A stretch of 64,000 nucleotides of DNA from JADKIH01 sp031417395 (GTDB taxonomy: Bacteria > Bacteroidota > Bacteroidia > AKYH767-A > 2013-40CM-41-45): contig JANOVM010000062.1 of the NCBI GenBank assembly GCA_031417395.1, positions 118,769 through 182,768 of the forward strand, in the 5' to 3' direction. The stretch's first letter is position 1, and every line of letters starts with the position of its first letter. Below the pieces are notes generated by a model, which was given only the letters and a program-made list of their open reading frames with translations, was not told the DNA's origin and made no database searches. The translations under genes and the position numbers were made by a program. Below, piece by piece: positions 1 to 8,790 of the stretch.

Positions 1-1080
1 TACAGCAGCACAAGGTCTGATAAAACTAACTTCTCCAAAACCGGGATTTGCTCCACTGGTTGTTGCGCATACAAGCGGGGCACCGCCGCATGCAGTGTAA
101 ATTTCAATGCTTGTTCCCGTAACACTTTGACAAGTTGCAGGGGCCGTTGTAACTGTTACACTGGTAATGTTTGCAGGTTTGATGAATTGAAACCAGACAT
201 CGTTATCATCCGTTGTTGCACAGTTACCAGCACCGGAAACTGTTGCATTAAAAGTTGAAGCGGTTTTGTAAGTACAGGTTGAATTAATAGTTCCTAAATT
301 TCTTGCGGGATAACTGCCTGTACAATTATCGTAAGGATGATAAGGCGTAAATAAATAATTTACATTGTAAGGACGAAAACAATTGGCTGCGCCTGTACCT
401 ATGTTTGTATTTTCTACGGAACTGTCGGCAGTTGCTGCTAAAGCAGACTGACAGCTTACAGAATAAAAATCTCCCGGACAAATACCGGCAATACCTATGG
501 AAGCACTTGGAGTAGAAGGCACATAGGTAGTATTGTTAAAATAATGAAAGCCGATAGTATTAATGCCGGCATTACCATTTAAATCAACCCAAAACAAACT
601 TGTTGCAACTGCTGCATTTGCTTTTTGCCATTTTACATACCATCGCACGGAAAGAACTCCTGCCGTAACATTGTAAGCAACAATGGCAGAAGAATGGTCG
701 TCCCACAAAGGAGCAATAATCGGATAGCCCGTTGTATTATTACTTAGCAAATTATTCGGAAGAGAACTGGCAGGATAAGGAAGCGGGTTTACACCGACAG
801 CAGCGGGAATCAATGCCAGCCATCCATTGGAAGAGATAACAACCTTTGTATACGTTACACCGCCAAAATTAAAAGTCCAGCCTGCAGGAGCAATTAAAGT
901 ATCCCATTCATCAGCATTAGCGGCCGGTACAGTTATATTTGTAAATGCCGGAGGAGCAACAACAGGAGTGCTTACAGAAAAAGAAAAAGGTATTCCACTT
1001 GCTGATTGTCCATTTGCTTTAATAGAAATGGCAAAAAGGAAAAGTAAATAAATAACTATTTTTGTATGGGGTCGGTTCAT
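1..1080 (-). CDS. Secreted protein with PPC-like domain (C-terminus outside window)
   Basis: This reading frame is open from the ATG at 1080 down to base 1 and continues beyond the window, giving 360 visible residues. It begins with a clear Sec signal peptide (positive MNRPHTK, hydrophobic IVIYLLFLFAISI, then KANGQ). Residues ~25-230 form a beta-rich extracellular region with ISSNGWLAL and WDDHSS motifs, seen in many Bacteroidota surface proteins. Residues ~250-360 look like a pre-peptidase C-terminal (PPC)-type domain: NC at the start, DDNDVWFQF in the middle, then a TSIEIYTACGG strand. Such proteins usually end in PKD/SprB repeats and a T9SS sorting domain, but that part lies outside the window. 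Function unknown; it is probably a cell-surface or secreted adhesin-like protein. Confidence 0.8.
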   Translation of the reverse strand, partial: MNRPHTKIVIYLLFLFAISIKANGQSASGIPFSFSVSTPVVAPPAFTNITVPAANADEWDTLIAPAGWTFNFGGVTYTKVVISSNGWLALIPAAVGVNPLPYPASSLPNNLLSNNTTGYPIIAPLWDDHSSAIVAYNVTAGVLSVRWYVKWQKANAAVATSLFWVDLNGNAGINTIGFHYFNNTTYVPSTPSASIGIAGICPGDFYSVSCQSALAATADSSVENTNIGTGAANCFRPYNVNYLFTPYHPYDNCTGSYPARNLGTINSTCTYKTASTFNATVSGAGNCATTDDNDVWFQFIKPANITSVTVTTAPATCQSVTGTSIEIYTACGGAPLVCATTSGANPGFGEVSFIRPCAAV

Positions 1081-1121
1081 GGTATAAGTTAAGCACTATT
1101 AACTGTTAGAAGAGGGGTAAA

Positions 1122-1129
1122 TAAAGGTA
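1122..1129 (-). promoter_or_regulatory. -7 box (TACCTTTA) for the secreted protein gene
   Basis: Read on the minus strand this is TACCTTTATTTACC, 42 bases before the ATG at 1080. It resembles the Bacteroidota TAnnTTTG -7 element and nearly matches the element before pyrG (TACCTTTATTCCCC). No convincing -33 TTTG was found. Confidence 0.4.
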
Positions 1130-1289
1130 CTTATTCTTTATCTATAGTATGTCAAAAATCTGTAATTTATTGCTAAAAAACAACAAAAATCTACCGATTT
1201 TGCCAATTAAGTTGTAAACAGAATGATTGAGCAGGTCAATGCAGGAATTTCTAGGACGAATGCAAATTCATGATTCATGTATTTTAGCA

Positions 1290-1297
1290 TAAATTTG
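1290..1297 (+). promoter_or_regulatory. -7 box (TAAATTTG) upstream of T9SS cargo gene
   Basis: TAAATTTG is an exact match to the Bacteroidota TAnnTTTG consensus, 66 bases before the ATG at 1364. There is no TTTG at the -33 position, so it is supported only by the -7 element. The rest of 1081-1363 is AT-rich and holds nothing else that I recognise. Confidence 0.4.
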
Positions 1298-1363
1298 TAC
1301 AACAAAGATTAGAATAAATTTCAGACATTGCATCAAATAACAACTACTAAAACCAATTTTAAT

Positions 1364-2371
1364 ATGATTTTAAGAATTACAAAAATTACATCCATTCTTC
1401 TTTTAGGAATATATAGTATTTCAAATGCTCAGGTAATTTTGCAAGCGAATAAACTTCCAACAGTAGGTGATTTGTGGGCAAATAAAACAATTACGGATAC
1501 AACGATACAGCCGGGTCCTTCCGGCGCAAATCAGACTTGGGATTTTTCCACTTTCTTTGTTTACCCTTCCGTAATCAGTGAACAATTTATCAGTCCTACC
1601 GGTGCCGGTAACGATGCATTGTTTCCTTCCGCCAATCTGAAAGTGAATTCTTTTTTTGGCGGTAACGATTACTATCTTAAATCTTCCAACAATTTACAAT
1701 ACCTGGGAACAAAAAGTTCGACCAATGAAATAATAATTACCAATGCACAACAGGTATTGACAACTCCATTTGCTTATGGTGATAGTATTATCAACCCCGC
1801 AGTAACAGGCACCGGTTTTGGTTATGCATTATCAGGTACCATTAAAGTAAAAGCAGATGGCTGGGGTAGTCTGACACTATTTACCGGAAACTTTCCGCTT
1901 ACTCTGCGTGTATATTCAGATGCAAATCTTGTTCTTGGTGCAGGCACAGGTGTAGATACATACATTCAGATTCAACGATACACCTGGTATGCTCAAAATT
2001 ACAAAGCTCCTGTTTTCCAGATTTCAATTATTGATGTTAACGGACCGCTAAATACAACACATCAGAAAGTTACTACCGTCAGCACTCTTGCAACGGATAT
2101 TGAAGAAGCGGAAAACAATATTTTTCAATTTAATGTATCTCCTAATCCGTCTGCTGCACAGGTAAATCTTTCGGTATCGCTTTTGCGAAATTCAGATGTG
2201 AATTTCATAATTACGGATATGACAGGAAAAATCTGGAAAGAAGAAAAAAGTGAACTTACTGCAGGAAAAAATACAATTAAAATGGATCTTTCCATTCTAC
2301 CGAAAGGCATTTATAGTATATCAGCTGCTTCGGGTTCTCTTAACAGGGAACAAAGAATTGTTATTGACTAA
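1364..2371 (+). CDS. T9SS type A sorting domain-containing protein
   Basis: This is a 335-residue exported protein of unknown function. I chose the ATG at 1364, because the longer frame begins with a TTG at 1328 and would put 12 polar residues in front of the signal peptide (MILRITKITSILLLGIYS, cleavage near SNAQ). The body is beta-rich with no recognised enzyme motif. The last ~80 residues form a T9SS type A C-terminal domain: FNVSPNPSAAQVNLS, a central DMTGKIW strand, and an LPKGIYSI ending. This marks it as cargo for the type IX secretion system, released or anchored at the surface. It is convergent with pyrG, and an intrinsic terminator lies 27 bases after its stop. Confidence 0.85.
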   Translation: MILRITKITSILLLGIYSISNAQVILQANKLPTVGDLWANKTITDTTIQPGPSGANQTWDFSTFFVYPSVISEQFISPTGAGNDALFPSANLKVNSFFGGNDYYLKSSNNLQYLGTKSSTNEIIITNAQQVLTTPFAYGDSIINPAVTGTGFGYALSGTIKVKADGWGSLTLFTGNFPLTLRVYSDANLVLGAGTGVDTYIQIQRYTWYAQNYKAPVFQISIIDVNGPLNTTHQKVTTVSTLATDIEEAENNIFQFNVSPNPSAAQVNLSVSLLRNSDVNFIITDMTGKIWKEEKSELTAGKNTIKMDLSILPKGIYSISAASGSLNREQRIVID

Positions 2372-2378
2372 AAAGTAT

Positions 2379-4031
2379 TCAGGCATCCATTGGAGCCATG
2401 CCTCCCGGAGCCATCTGGGAGGCATTTTTTGAATAATCCATTGAAGCCCGAATGAAACGGACGAACAATGGATGCGGATTTTCAACGGTGCTCTTGTATT
2501 CAGGGTGAAATTGAACGCCAATAAACCATGGATGATTTTTCAATTCAATTATTTCAACCAGGTTATTATCGGGATTTATACCCGATGACAACATACCTGC
2601 TTTTTCAAATTCTGCAAGATATTTATTGTTGAATTCATAGCGGTGGCGGTGTCTTTCAAATATTTTTTGCTTTCCGTAAACGGAATAGGTCTTACTTCCT
2701 TTTTGTACCATGCAGGGATATTCACCGAGTCTCATAGTGCCGCCTTTGCGTGTAATGTTTTTCTGATCGGCCATAAAATCAATAATCGGATAATCCGTTT
2801 CCGGGTTTACTTCTGTTGAATGTGCTGATGCATGACCTAAAACATTTCTTGCAAATTCTATTGCTGCGCATTGCATTCCCAGACAAATGCCGAGGAATGG
2901 AATATTATTCTCTCTTACGTAACGGATGGCAGTGATTTTTCCTTCAATGCCCCTGCCGCCGAAACCGGGAGCTACGAGTACTCCCTGCATGCCGCTTAAT
3001 TTTGAAGCGACATTGGAAGCATCGATTTTTTCCGAGTGAATCCATTCAATACGAACCTTGCATTCATTGGCAACACCGGCGTGAATAAAGGATTCAATTA
3101 TGGATTTGTAAGCATCTTTTAGTTCAATGTATTTACCAACAAGACCAATTCTTACTTCGTGAACAGGGTTTTTAAGCTTGCCTAGAAAGTCTTTCCATGC
3201 AGCCAGTTCAGGTTCATGCTGTAGAGGAAGTTTAAGTTTAGCAAGAACAACTTTATCCAGTTGTTCCTTGTACATCAAAATCGGAACATCATAAATGGAC
3301 TCTGCATCGATGGATTCAATCACTGCATTCAGATTGACATTGCAGAATTGTGCAACCTTTCTGCGTATTTCTCCCGAAAGAGATTTTTCAGTACGGCATA
3401 CAAGTACGTCGGGCTGTACTCCGAGTTCCAGAAGCGCTTTTACAGAGTGCTGTGTGGGTTTGGTTTTAAGTTCACCGGCAGCAGCAAGGTAGGGGATTAG
3501 GGTAAGGTGTATGACAAGGGCTGAACTTCCTAACTCCCATTTTAATTGTCTTACTGTTTCTATATAGGGAAGCGATTCAATATCGCCAACCGTTCCTCCG
3601 ATTTCAGTAATGACGATGTCGAAATTTCCGGTTTCACCCAGAAGTTTCATACGACGCTTGATTTCATCCGTAATATGCGGAATGATTTGAACTGTTTTCC
3701 CTAAATATTCGCCTTCTCTTTCTTTGTTAATGACTGTCTGGTAAATTCTTCCTGTTGTCACATTATTGGCCTGAGAAGTAGGCACGTTCAGGAACCTTTC
3801 GTAATGGCCAAGATCTAGGTCTGTTTCCGCTCCGTCGTCGGTTACATAGCATTCACCATGTTCATAAGGATTCAATGTTCCCGGATCGATGTTTATATAA
3901 GGATCGAGTTTTTGAATGGTAACAGAATAGCCTCGTGCCTGCAATAATTTTGCAAGTGAAGCCGAAATGATGCCTTTACCTAAAGAAGATGTTACTCCTC
4001 CTGTAACGAATATATATTTTGCTGAACTCAC
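2379..4031 (-). CDS. pyrG: CTP synthase
   Basis: CTP synthase (550 aa) makes CTP from UTP, ATP and glutamine in the cytosol, the last step of pyrimidine nucleotide synthesis. The N-terminal amidoligase domain starts with KYIFVTGGVTSSLGKG (P-loop) and contains LDPYINIDPGTLNPYEHGEC. The C-terminal class I glutaminase domain has the nucleophile Cys in GICLGMQC and the His/Glu pair in GVQFHPEY. The start is GTG at 4031; no in-frame ATG lies upstream and the family begins at this point. The final ~15 residues are Met/Pro/Gly-rich (MAPGGMAPMDA) and coincide with the convergent terminator. Identification is near certain. Confidence 0.97.
   Translation of the reverse strand: MSSAKYIFVTGGVTSSLGKGIISASLAKLLQARGYSVTIQKLDPYINIDPGTLNPYEHGECYVTDDGAETDLDLGHYERFLNVPTSQANNVTTGRIYQTVINKEREGEYLGKTVQIIPHITDEIKRRMKLLGETGNFDIVITEIGGTVGDIESLPYIETVRQLKWELGSSALVIHLTLIPYLAAAGELKTKPTQHSVKALLELGVQPDVLVCRTEKSLSGEIRRKVAQFCNVNLNAVIESIDAESIYDVPILMYKEQLDKVVLAKLKLPLQHEPELAAWKDFLGKLKNPVHEVRIGLVGKYIELKDAYKSIIESFIHAGVANECKVRIEWIHSEKIDASNVASKLSGMQGVLVAPGFGGRGIEGKITAIRYVRENNIPFLGICLGMQCAAIEFARNVLGHASAHSTEVNPETDYPIIDFMADQKNITRKGGTMRLGEYPCMVQKGSKTYSVYGKQKIFERHRHRYEFNNKYLAEFEKAGMLSSGINPDNNLVEIIELKNHPWFIGVQFHPEYKSTVENPHPLFVRFIRASMDYSKNASQMAPGGMAPMDA
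2398..2430 (+). terminator. Intrinsic terminator embedded in the 3' end of pyrG
   Basis: ATGCCTCCC (2398-2406) pairs perfectly with GGGAGGCAT (2417-2425) across a 10-base loop, and a run of T follows. It serves the plus-strand cargo gene ending at 2371 and overlaps the last codons of pyrG on the opposite strand. Confidence 0.7.
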
Positions 4032-4101
4032 CGCATTGAGATTTTAAATAGTGTTTAAAATGCCTGGAAACCTAAAAAAATGATTTCATCAACACGGGGA
4101 A

Positions 4102-4109
4102 TAAAGGTA
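4102..4109 (-). promoter_or_regulatory. -7 box (TACCTTTA) for pyrG
   Basis: On the minus strand this reads TACCTTTATTCCCC, 71 bases before the GTG of pyrG. It resembles the Bacteroidota -7 element and shares ten identical bases with the motif at 1122-1129. No -33 element is clear. Confidence 0.35.
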
Positions 4110-4171
4110 CATCTAAACATTCATTAAAAAAATTTCACAGGTTAAAATTTTATTAGCATTCTTGCAACTCC

Positions 4172-5128
4172 TTGAAAAGCATATTGTCAATATTACTTAT
4201 TTTCTATTCTATGTCCCTTTTAGGTCAGGAGGGTATTGTGTATGATCGTGAGCATTGTTCAGATAATCATGCTTCATTTTACGAGTGCTTCAAAATGGAT
4301 TCCGTTTTAAGCCTGAAATCGCCAAAAGGATTTTTTCCTTCAACCCTGCATAATCTTGGGCGGCAGGCTACATTCCCGCTTCGGATGAAGGAAAAGCATT
4401 GGTTCATTGCAGGAGCAGCTACCATTGTAACCCTTAGTTTCATCCATTTTGACAGTGATATTGATAGCCGTTTTAAAACGGTTGAAGATAAAAACCCATT
4501 TATTAAAAAGGTAAGTCCGAAAGTGACTGATTTGGGAGACGTTTCCGGTTACGTTTTATTAGGCGGTTTCGCAGGATATAGCATATTATTTCATAATTAC
4601 CGTGCATTCCGCACCTCTTTGCTGGCTGCTGAGGCTGCAATTGCTGCCGGTATTTGGATTCGTATTGGTAAAACATTGTCGGGACGGATGCGGCCCGGAC
4701 AAACCTATGGCGATCCGGAATATAAAATGGATCATTGGTTTGGACCATTTGCTCAATTTCAAACCAAATATAATTCTAACCGAGGTATTGGGGCTTTTGA
4801 TGCTTTTCCTTCCGGACATACAGGAGCGGCATTTGCAATTGCTACCGTTTTTGCCGATCAGTATAAGGATTATTCTGCCGTACCGATTACAGCTTATTCC
4901 CTTGCAGGAATCGTTGGTGTAACTCGTCTGGTTGAACATCAACATTGGGCTTCCGATGTTTTTTTGGGCGCACTAATCGGCTACCTGTGCGGAAAACAGG
5001 TTGTATCAAATGAAAAGAGATTGTTTGGTGAAAATGCTTTTAGCCGGAGAAAGGTAAAAAATAAATCTACCTTATTGCCTGCCAATCAAGGTAACATAAT
5101 GGGTTTAAAATGGAATTTTGCTTTCTAA
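4172..5128 (+). CDS. PAP2 superfamily phosphatase
   Basis: This 318-residue exported or membrane-bound phosphatase belongs to the PAP2 (phosphatidic acid phosphatase type 2 / haloperoxidase) superfamily. All three catalytic signatures are present: KTLSGRMRP (K-x6-RP), FPSGHTGAAFA (PSGH) and RLVEHQHWASD (R-x5-H-x3-D). A signal peptide (MKSILSILLIFYSMSLLGQ) precedes a hydrophobic region with helices near residues 90-105, 125-165 and 260-280. The start is TTG at 4172, because an in-frame stop lies at 4154 and the next ATG would remove most of the signal peptide. Members remove phosphate from lipid pyrophosphates or lipid A-like substrates on the outer face of the membrane; the substrate here is unknown. 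Confidence 0.88.
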   Translation: MKSILSILLIFYSMSLLGQEGIVYDREHCSDNHASFYECFKMDSVLSLKSPKGFFPSTLHNLGRQATFPLRMKEKHWFIAGAATIVTLSFIHFDSDIDSRFKTVEDKNPFIKKVSPKVTDLGDVSGYVLLGGFAGYSILFHNYRAFRTSLLAAEAAIAAGIWIRIGKTLSGRMRPGQTYGDPEYKMDHWFGPFAQFQTKYNSNRGIGAFDAFPSGHTGAAFAIATVFADQYKDYSAVPITAYSLAGIVGVTRLVEHQHWASDVFLGALIGYLCGKQVVSNEKRLFGENAFSRRKVKNKSTLLPANQGNIMGLKWNFAF

Positions 5129-5142
5129 AACCAATTTAAAGA

Positions 5143-5706
5143 TCAGTTCTCATATTGGTCAGGAGTCAGTGTAAATGAAAACAAATAGTCACCATTTTTG
5201 TCTTTGTAATAATACTTCAGTGCAATCTTATTCTCCCTTTGATATTTTAAATCGGGACTTGTTTTAATATTTCTTGTTGCACGAGGAATTATGTAATTTT
5301 TTATTTCAAGTGTGTCTACAGTTCCTTTAACAATGTTTACTAACGTATAGTTATATTGAAAAACTTTGCCGGGCATAGCAATAGCATTATCAAACTGCGT
5401 CTCCTGGTCAATCATCATCGGACAGCTCTTATTGATTTCGCTTGCTAATGCATTTAGTTGCGTGTCGAAAGAGGGTGCTTTAAAAATGAAATGCTGTACA
5501 GCCCAGTAAACAAGAAAAAAGGAAATTAAACCAACAATCAAACCCGCTATATTCTTTTTCTTGCTTTTGGATTCTAATGAATGCTGTTGAAAGTTGCTTG
5601 TGGGAATTTCAGTTTCAATTTTTGGAAGTGCATATCCACAACGTGAACAAAATTTGTTTGTTGCTGCATTCTCATTCCCGCAATTTGTGCAAGTTGTTTT
5701 TGACAT
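5143..5706 (-). CDS. Zinc-ribbon membrane-anchored protein
   Basis: A 187-residue protein with an N-terminal zinc ribbon (CTNCGN...CSRCGYALP, two CxxC pairs at residues ~6-25), a polar linker, one transmembrane helix at ~53-75 (IAGLIVGLISFFLVYWAV), and a C-terminal domain of ~110 residues. That domain has a conserved-looking INKSCPMMIDQ start and YNYTLVNI strand, seen in many zinc-ribbon proteins of unknown role. The ribbon should lie in the cytosol and the C-terminal domain in the periplasm. The gene follows the TonB receptor gene with a 19-base gap on the same strand and may be read together with it. Function unknown. Confidence 0.75.
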   Translation of the reverse strand: MSKTTCTNCGNENAATNKFCSRCGYALPKIETEIPTSNFQQHSLESKSKKKNIAGLIVGLISFFLVYWAVQHFIFKAPSFDTQLNALASEINKSCPMMIDQETQFDNAIAMPGKVFQYNYTLVNIVKGTVDTLEIKNYIIPRATRNIKTSPDLKYQRENKIALKYYYKDKNGDYLFSFTLTPDQYEN

Positions 5707-5725
5707 ATAACACTTTGTGTTTCTG

Positions 5726-8020
5726 TTAAAAGTTGAATGTTATACCCAGACTCGGCAGTATTGGCAATTGATATATTTTTTCATCCGTAATGCGCGATCT
5801 GTAAAATATATTTTTTCTGTCGTAGATATTGGTTGCTCCTGCGGTAATTTCAAGAATTGTATTTTTATTGAACTTAAATGTCCGTTGTATTGAAATGTCA
5901 AGTCTGTGGAAATAGGATAAACGGCCTTTGTTTAAGCTTCCGTAATTAATGCCCAGCGTTCCGTTTTGATTTACGATGTCTGATCCAATCCCACTTGGAA
6001 ATTGAACCTGCTCAAAAAATCCCTGCGTTTGTGTGAATGGAAAAGGCGAGCCGAAATTCCATCGGGCATTCGCCTGCCATTCTTCCTTCTTTCCAAATTT
6101 CAGGGAAGCAACAAAGTTTACATTATGCCTGCGGTCAAAAATTGGCTGATAGGTTTCTTTTCCATCATACCTGTCAGCAAAACCCAGTGAATAAACAAGC
6201 CAGATATATAATTTCTTGTGATCGTATTTTAGTGTTGCATCAACACCTTTGGCAGTACCTGTTTCAATAATGTAATCCTTTTTTAATTCATCCGGTTTGG
6301 TATTGTGTGCAGGATCGTCATCATAAATTTTATTTCTGTTTACATTCTCAAGCTGTGTAAAGTCTTTAATATAGCCTTCTACGTTTAATACAAGATGGAA
6401 AGGTAAATCGTATTCAAATCCTGCAATTAAATGTTTGGCTTTTTGAAGACGAGAGGTAACATCTTTGCCGTCGAATTTTTCAGGCAGGTCGTCGGAGCCG
6501 GAAAGGAATCCGTAAAATAAATTAACAACATCTCTGTCAGATGCCGTGGAAAGTAAATTCTGTGAGTAAAATCCTGCAGCAGTTTTAAAGCGCAGCTTTT
6601 CGGAAATATTATATTTCAATCCAAGTCGTGGTTCAGCGGTAAATTCAGAAAGAGATGCATAATAATTCAATCGAATGCCGGGTTCAAGTACAACCTTATC
6701 CCATACTTTTTTGTATTTGAAAAATGTTGCTAATTCTGTTGTATTTTCAACCTGTGTTGTTGCTGCGCCAAGGGCATTGGCAGTCTGAAAATCCGTTTTA
6801 AATCCAAGACCTTCGACACCGTATTTAAATTCGTCTTTGCCATAAAAATAACTGAATGTCAAACCCGTATTGAAGCCATTAATAAGGCTGGAGCGGATTC
6901 TCCCGTCTTGTTCGGAGAGATCGATTTTATAATTGGAGTATGCAAAATTTCCTTCAACCAGAACCGCAGATCCTGAAGGCACGAGAACAAAATTAGTTCC
7001 TACGCCTGTCGATTTCCAGCCCAGGTCGGCAAGGAATCTGTAATTAACATCGTCTGTAAAATGAAAGCCGAAAAAGTTAACCTTACTGCCACCTGCACCA
7101 TTACTGGAAATTTTAGCATAGATATCATTGAAGGAATAGGGGAGACCGAGGGAATCGATATATTTATAGAAAGTCTTGGAGGTTTTATCAAGATAAGAAG
7201 TTTTTCCTGTAATCAAAAACGATGAACTGCCATCGCTGCCATCACTTTCTTTTTTCAACGGACCTTCCAGAATTAGTTTAGACGTAAATGTATTGGCAGA
7301 AATTTTTCCCGCTAATCTTTTTTTATTGCCATCTCTGCTTGTTATGTCCATAATGGATGAAATCCTGTCGCCGTATTCAGCATTGAATCCTCCGGTATAA
7401 ATATCAGCTCCACGGATAATATCGGCATCAAAAACAGAATAAAGTCCAATACTGTGGAAGGGATTATAAACAATCATACCATCCAAAAGCATTTTATTCT
7501 GAATGGGAGTTCCTCCGCGAATGTAGAGTTGTCCGCCCTGGTCGCCGGAAAATACAACACCGGGAACAACCTGTAAATACTGAGCTAAATCAGGTTCTCC
7601 ACCAACAGTAGGAACCTGTCTGATTTCTTTTGGTGTAATTTTATTGACAGAAATTCTGACATCTGTTTTCTTAGATTCGTCTTCACCGGAAATGTCAACT
7701 GCTTTAATTTCAATGGCAGACTTTTTTAAATAAAGTTTTTTTGTAATCAGGTCGCCTTTATTGACCTGAACCGGTATTGATATCGTATCAAAGCCAATGG
7801 AAGTGACAATCAGATTATAGGTTCCCACGGGCACCTTGCTTATAGAGAAAAATCCATCCAGATTTGTCTGGGCGCCGTAGGTTGTTCCTTTCAGATAAAC
7901 ACTGGTGTAAATGGACGGTTCTGAAGTGGCTTCTTCATAGACAAAACCACGTAGGTCTCCTGTTTGGGAAAAGCACAAGGAAGTGAGAAGGGAAAGTAAT
8001 AAGGTAAGTCTGATTTTCAT
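5726..8020 (-). CDS. TonB-dependent receptor with CarboxypepD-reg-like domain
   Basis: A 764-residue outer-membrane receptor. A signal peptide (MKIRLTLLLSLLTSLCFSQ) is followed by a carboxypeptidase-regulatory-like beta sandwich at ~22-105 (DLRGFVYEEATSEP...IGFDTISIPV) typical of Bacteroidota receptors. Next comes a plug domain at ~125-225 (GGEPDLAQYLQVVPGV, LYIRGG, MLLDGMIVYNP). The rest forms the 22-strand beta barrel and ends in aromatic-alternating residues (LPSLGITFNF), as expected for Bam-dependent insertion. No SusD partner lies next to it, so a siderophore, cofactor or peptide ligand is as likely as a glycan. The substrate cannot be read from sequence. Confidence 0.9.
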   Translation of the reverse strand: MKIRLTLLLSLLTSLCFSQTGDLRGFVYEEATSEPSIYTSVYLKGTTYGAQTNLDGFFSISKVPVGTYNLIVTSIGFDTISIPVQVNKGDLITKKLYLKKSAIEIKAVDISGEDESKKTDVRISVNKITPKEIRQVPTVGGEPDLAQYLQVVPGVVFSGDQGGQLYIRGGTPIQNKMLLDGMIVYNPFHSIGLYSVFDADIIRGADIYTGGFNAEYGDRISSIMDITSRDGNKKRLAGKISANTFTSKLILEGPLKKESDGSDGSSSFLITGKTSYLDKTSKTFYKYIDSLGLPYSFNDIYAKISSNGAGGSKVNFFGFHFTDDVNYRFLADLGWKSTGVGTNFVLVPSGSAVLVEGNFAYSNYKIDLSEQDGRIRSSLINGFNTGLTFSYFYGKDEFKYGVEGLGFKTDFQTANALGAATTQVENTTELATFFKYKKVWDKVVLEPGIRLNYYASLSEFTAEPRLGLKYNISEKLRFKTAAGFYSQNLLSTASDRDVVNLFYGFLSGSDDLPEKFDGKDVTSRLQKAKHLIAGFEYDLPFHLVLNVEGYIKDFTQLENVNRNKIYDDDPAHNTKPDELKKDYIIETGTAKGVDATLKYDHKKLYIWLVYSLGFADRYDGKETYQPIFDRRHNVNFVASLKFGKKEEWQANARWNFGSPFPFTQTQGFFEQVQFPSGIGSDIVNQNGTLGINYGSLNKGRLSYFHRLDISIQRTFKFNKNTILEITAGATNIYDRKNIFYRSRITDEKIYQLPILPSLGITFNF

Positions 8021-8790
8021 AAAAATAAGATGGATGGCAAATGTAAGAGTTCAAAGTTATAGAGCAAGTAAAATAAGAAATTTAACAAAAATTTAGGTAT
8101 TGACCGGATTTTCAAAATCATCAAACCGGATTTTCCTAATTGAATTTCCCAATGTTTAACTAGTAATTAATAGACTTCTATTTAAGAATGAATTTAATGA
8201 ATAAATCCCAAAGTTCATATCCGGCCATAACTTCAAATTAAGTGTCTTCGTATTTATAATTTGCAATATTGTTATTATTACAACTACCATTAATCAAGCA
8301 GAAATGATTTATGAAATTTTAGAGAAAATTTATTTTTCAAATCTTTTCGATTAATTGGAATTTACAAAATCTTTAATTTGGAATATTAATGTACTTTTTA
8401 GATTTTTTATGGGATATAAAACCTTATTACCTTAGTAACAAAACAGACTAACCCATATACTACCTTATTACCTTATTTCCCATTTTATTCCTCTCTGATA
8501 ATGCCTGCTTAACTTAACATTCTCTTGTTTATCTGTTTTTTTATTGTGGTGATAGGGTTGATTAAAATAAAATGAGTGTAAGGGTTCTTGTAATTAATTT
8601 TCATAGTGGGATATTTTTAATAGGGCAATAAGGTAATAAGGTAAGTTTCGGAGGATATTATTTTTGTTACTAAGGTTATAAGGTTTGCAATCGCCATTGA
8701 TGTAAGGCTCAATTCATCGCAAATAATAATCTTCTTTAAATAAAAACCGACAGTTCAGAATATAACTTCATTTCATTTCATTACTTATTT
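8021..8790. other. 770-bp AT-rich intergenic region
   Basis: No supported gene or tRNA is seen here. The only clear structure is the long imperfect inverted repeat at 8418-8686. The remainder is low-complexity AT-rich DNA between the TonB receptor start and the end of a T9SS cargo gene. Confidence 0.6.
8418..8686. repeat. Long imperfect inverted repeat
   Basis: The left arm (8418-8485) and the reverse complement of the right arm (8618-8686) both carry AACCTTATxACCTTAGTAAC followed ~20 bases later by TTACCTTATTACCTTATT and a C-rich triplet. The arms are separated by ~130 bases. It could be the footprint of a small palindromic mobile element or a large cruciform. No protein is encoded between the arms. 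Confidence 0.65.
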
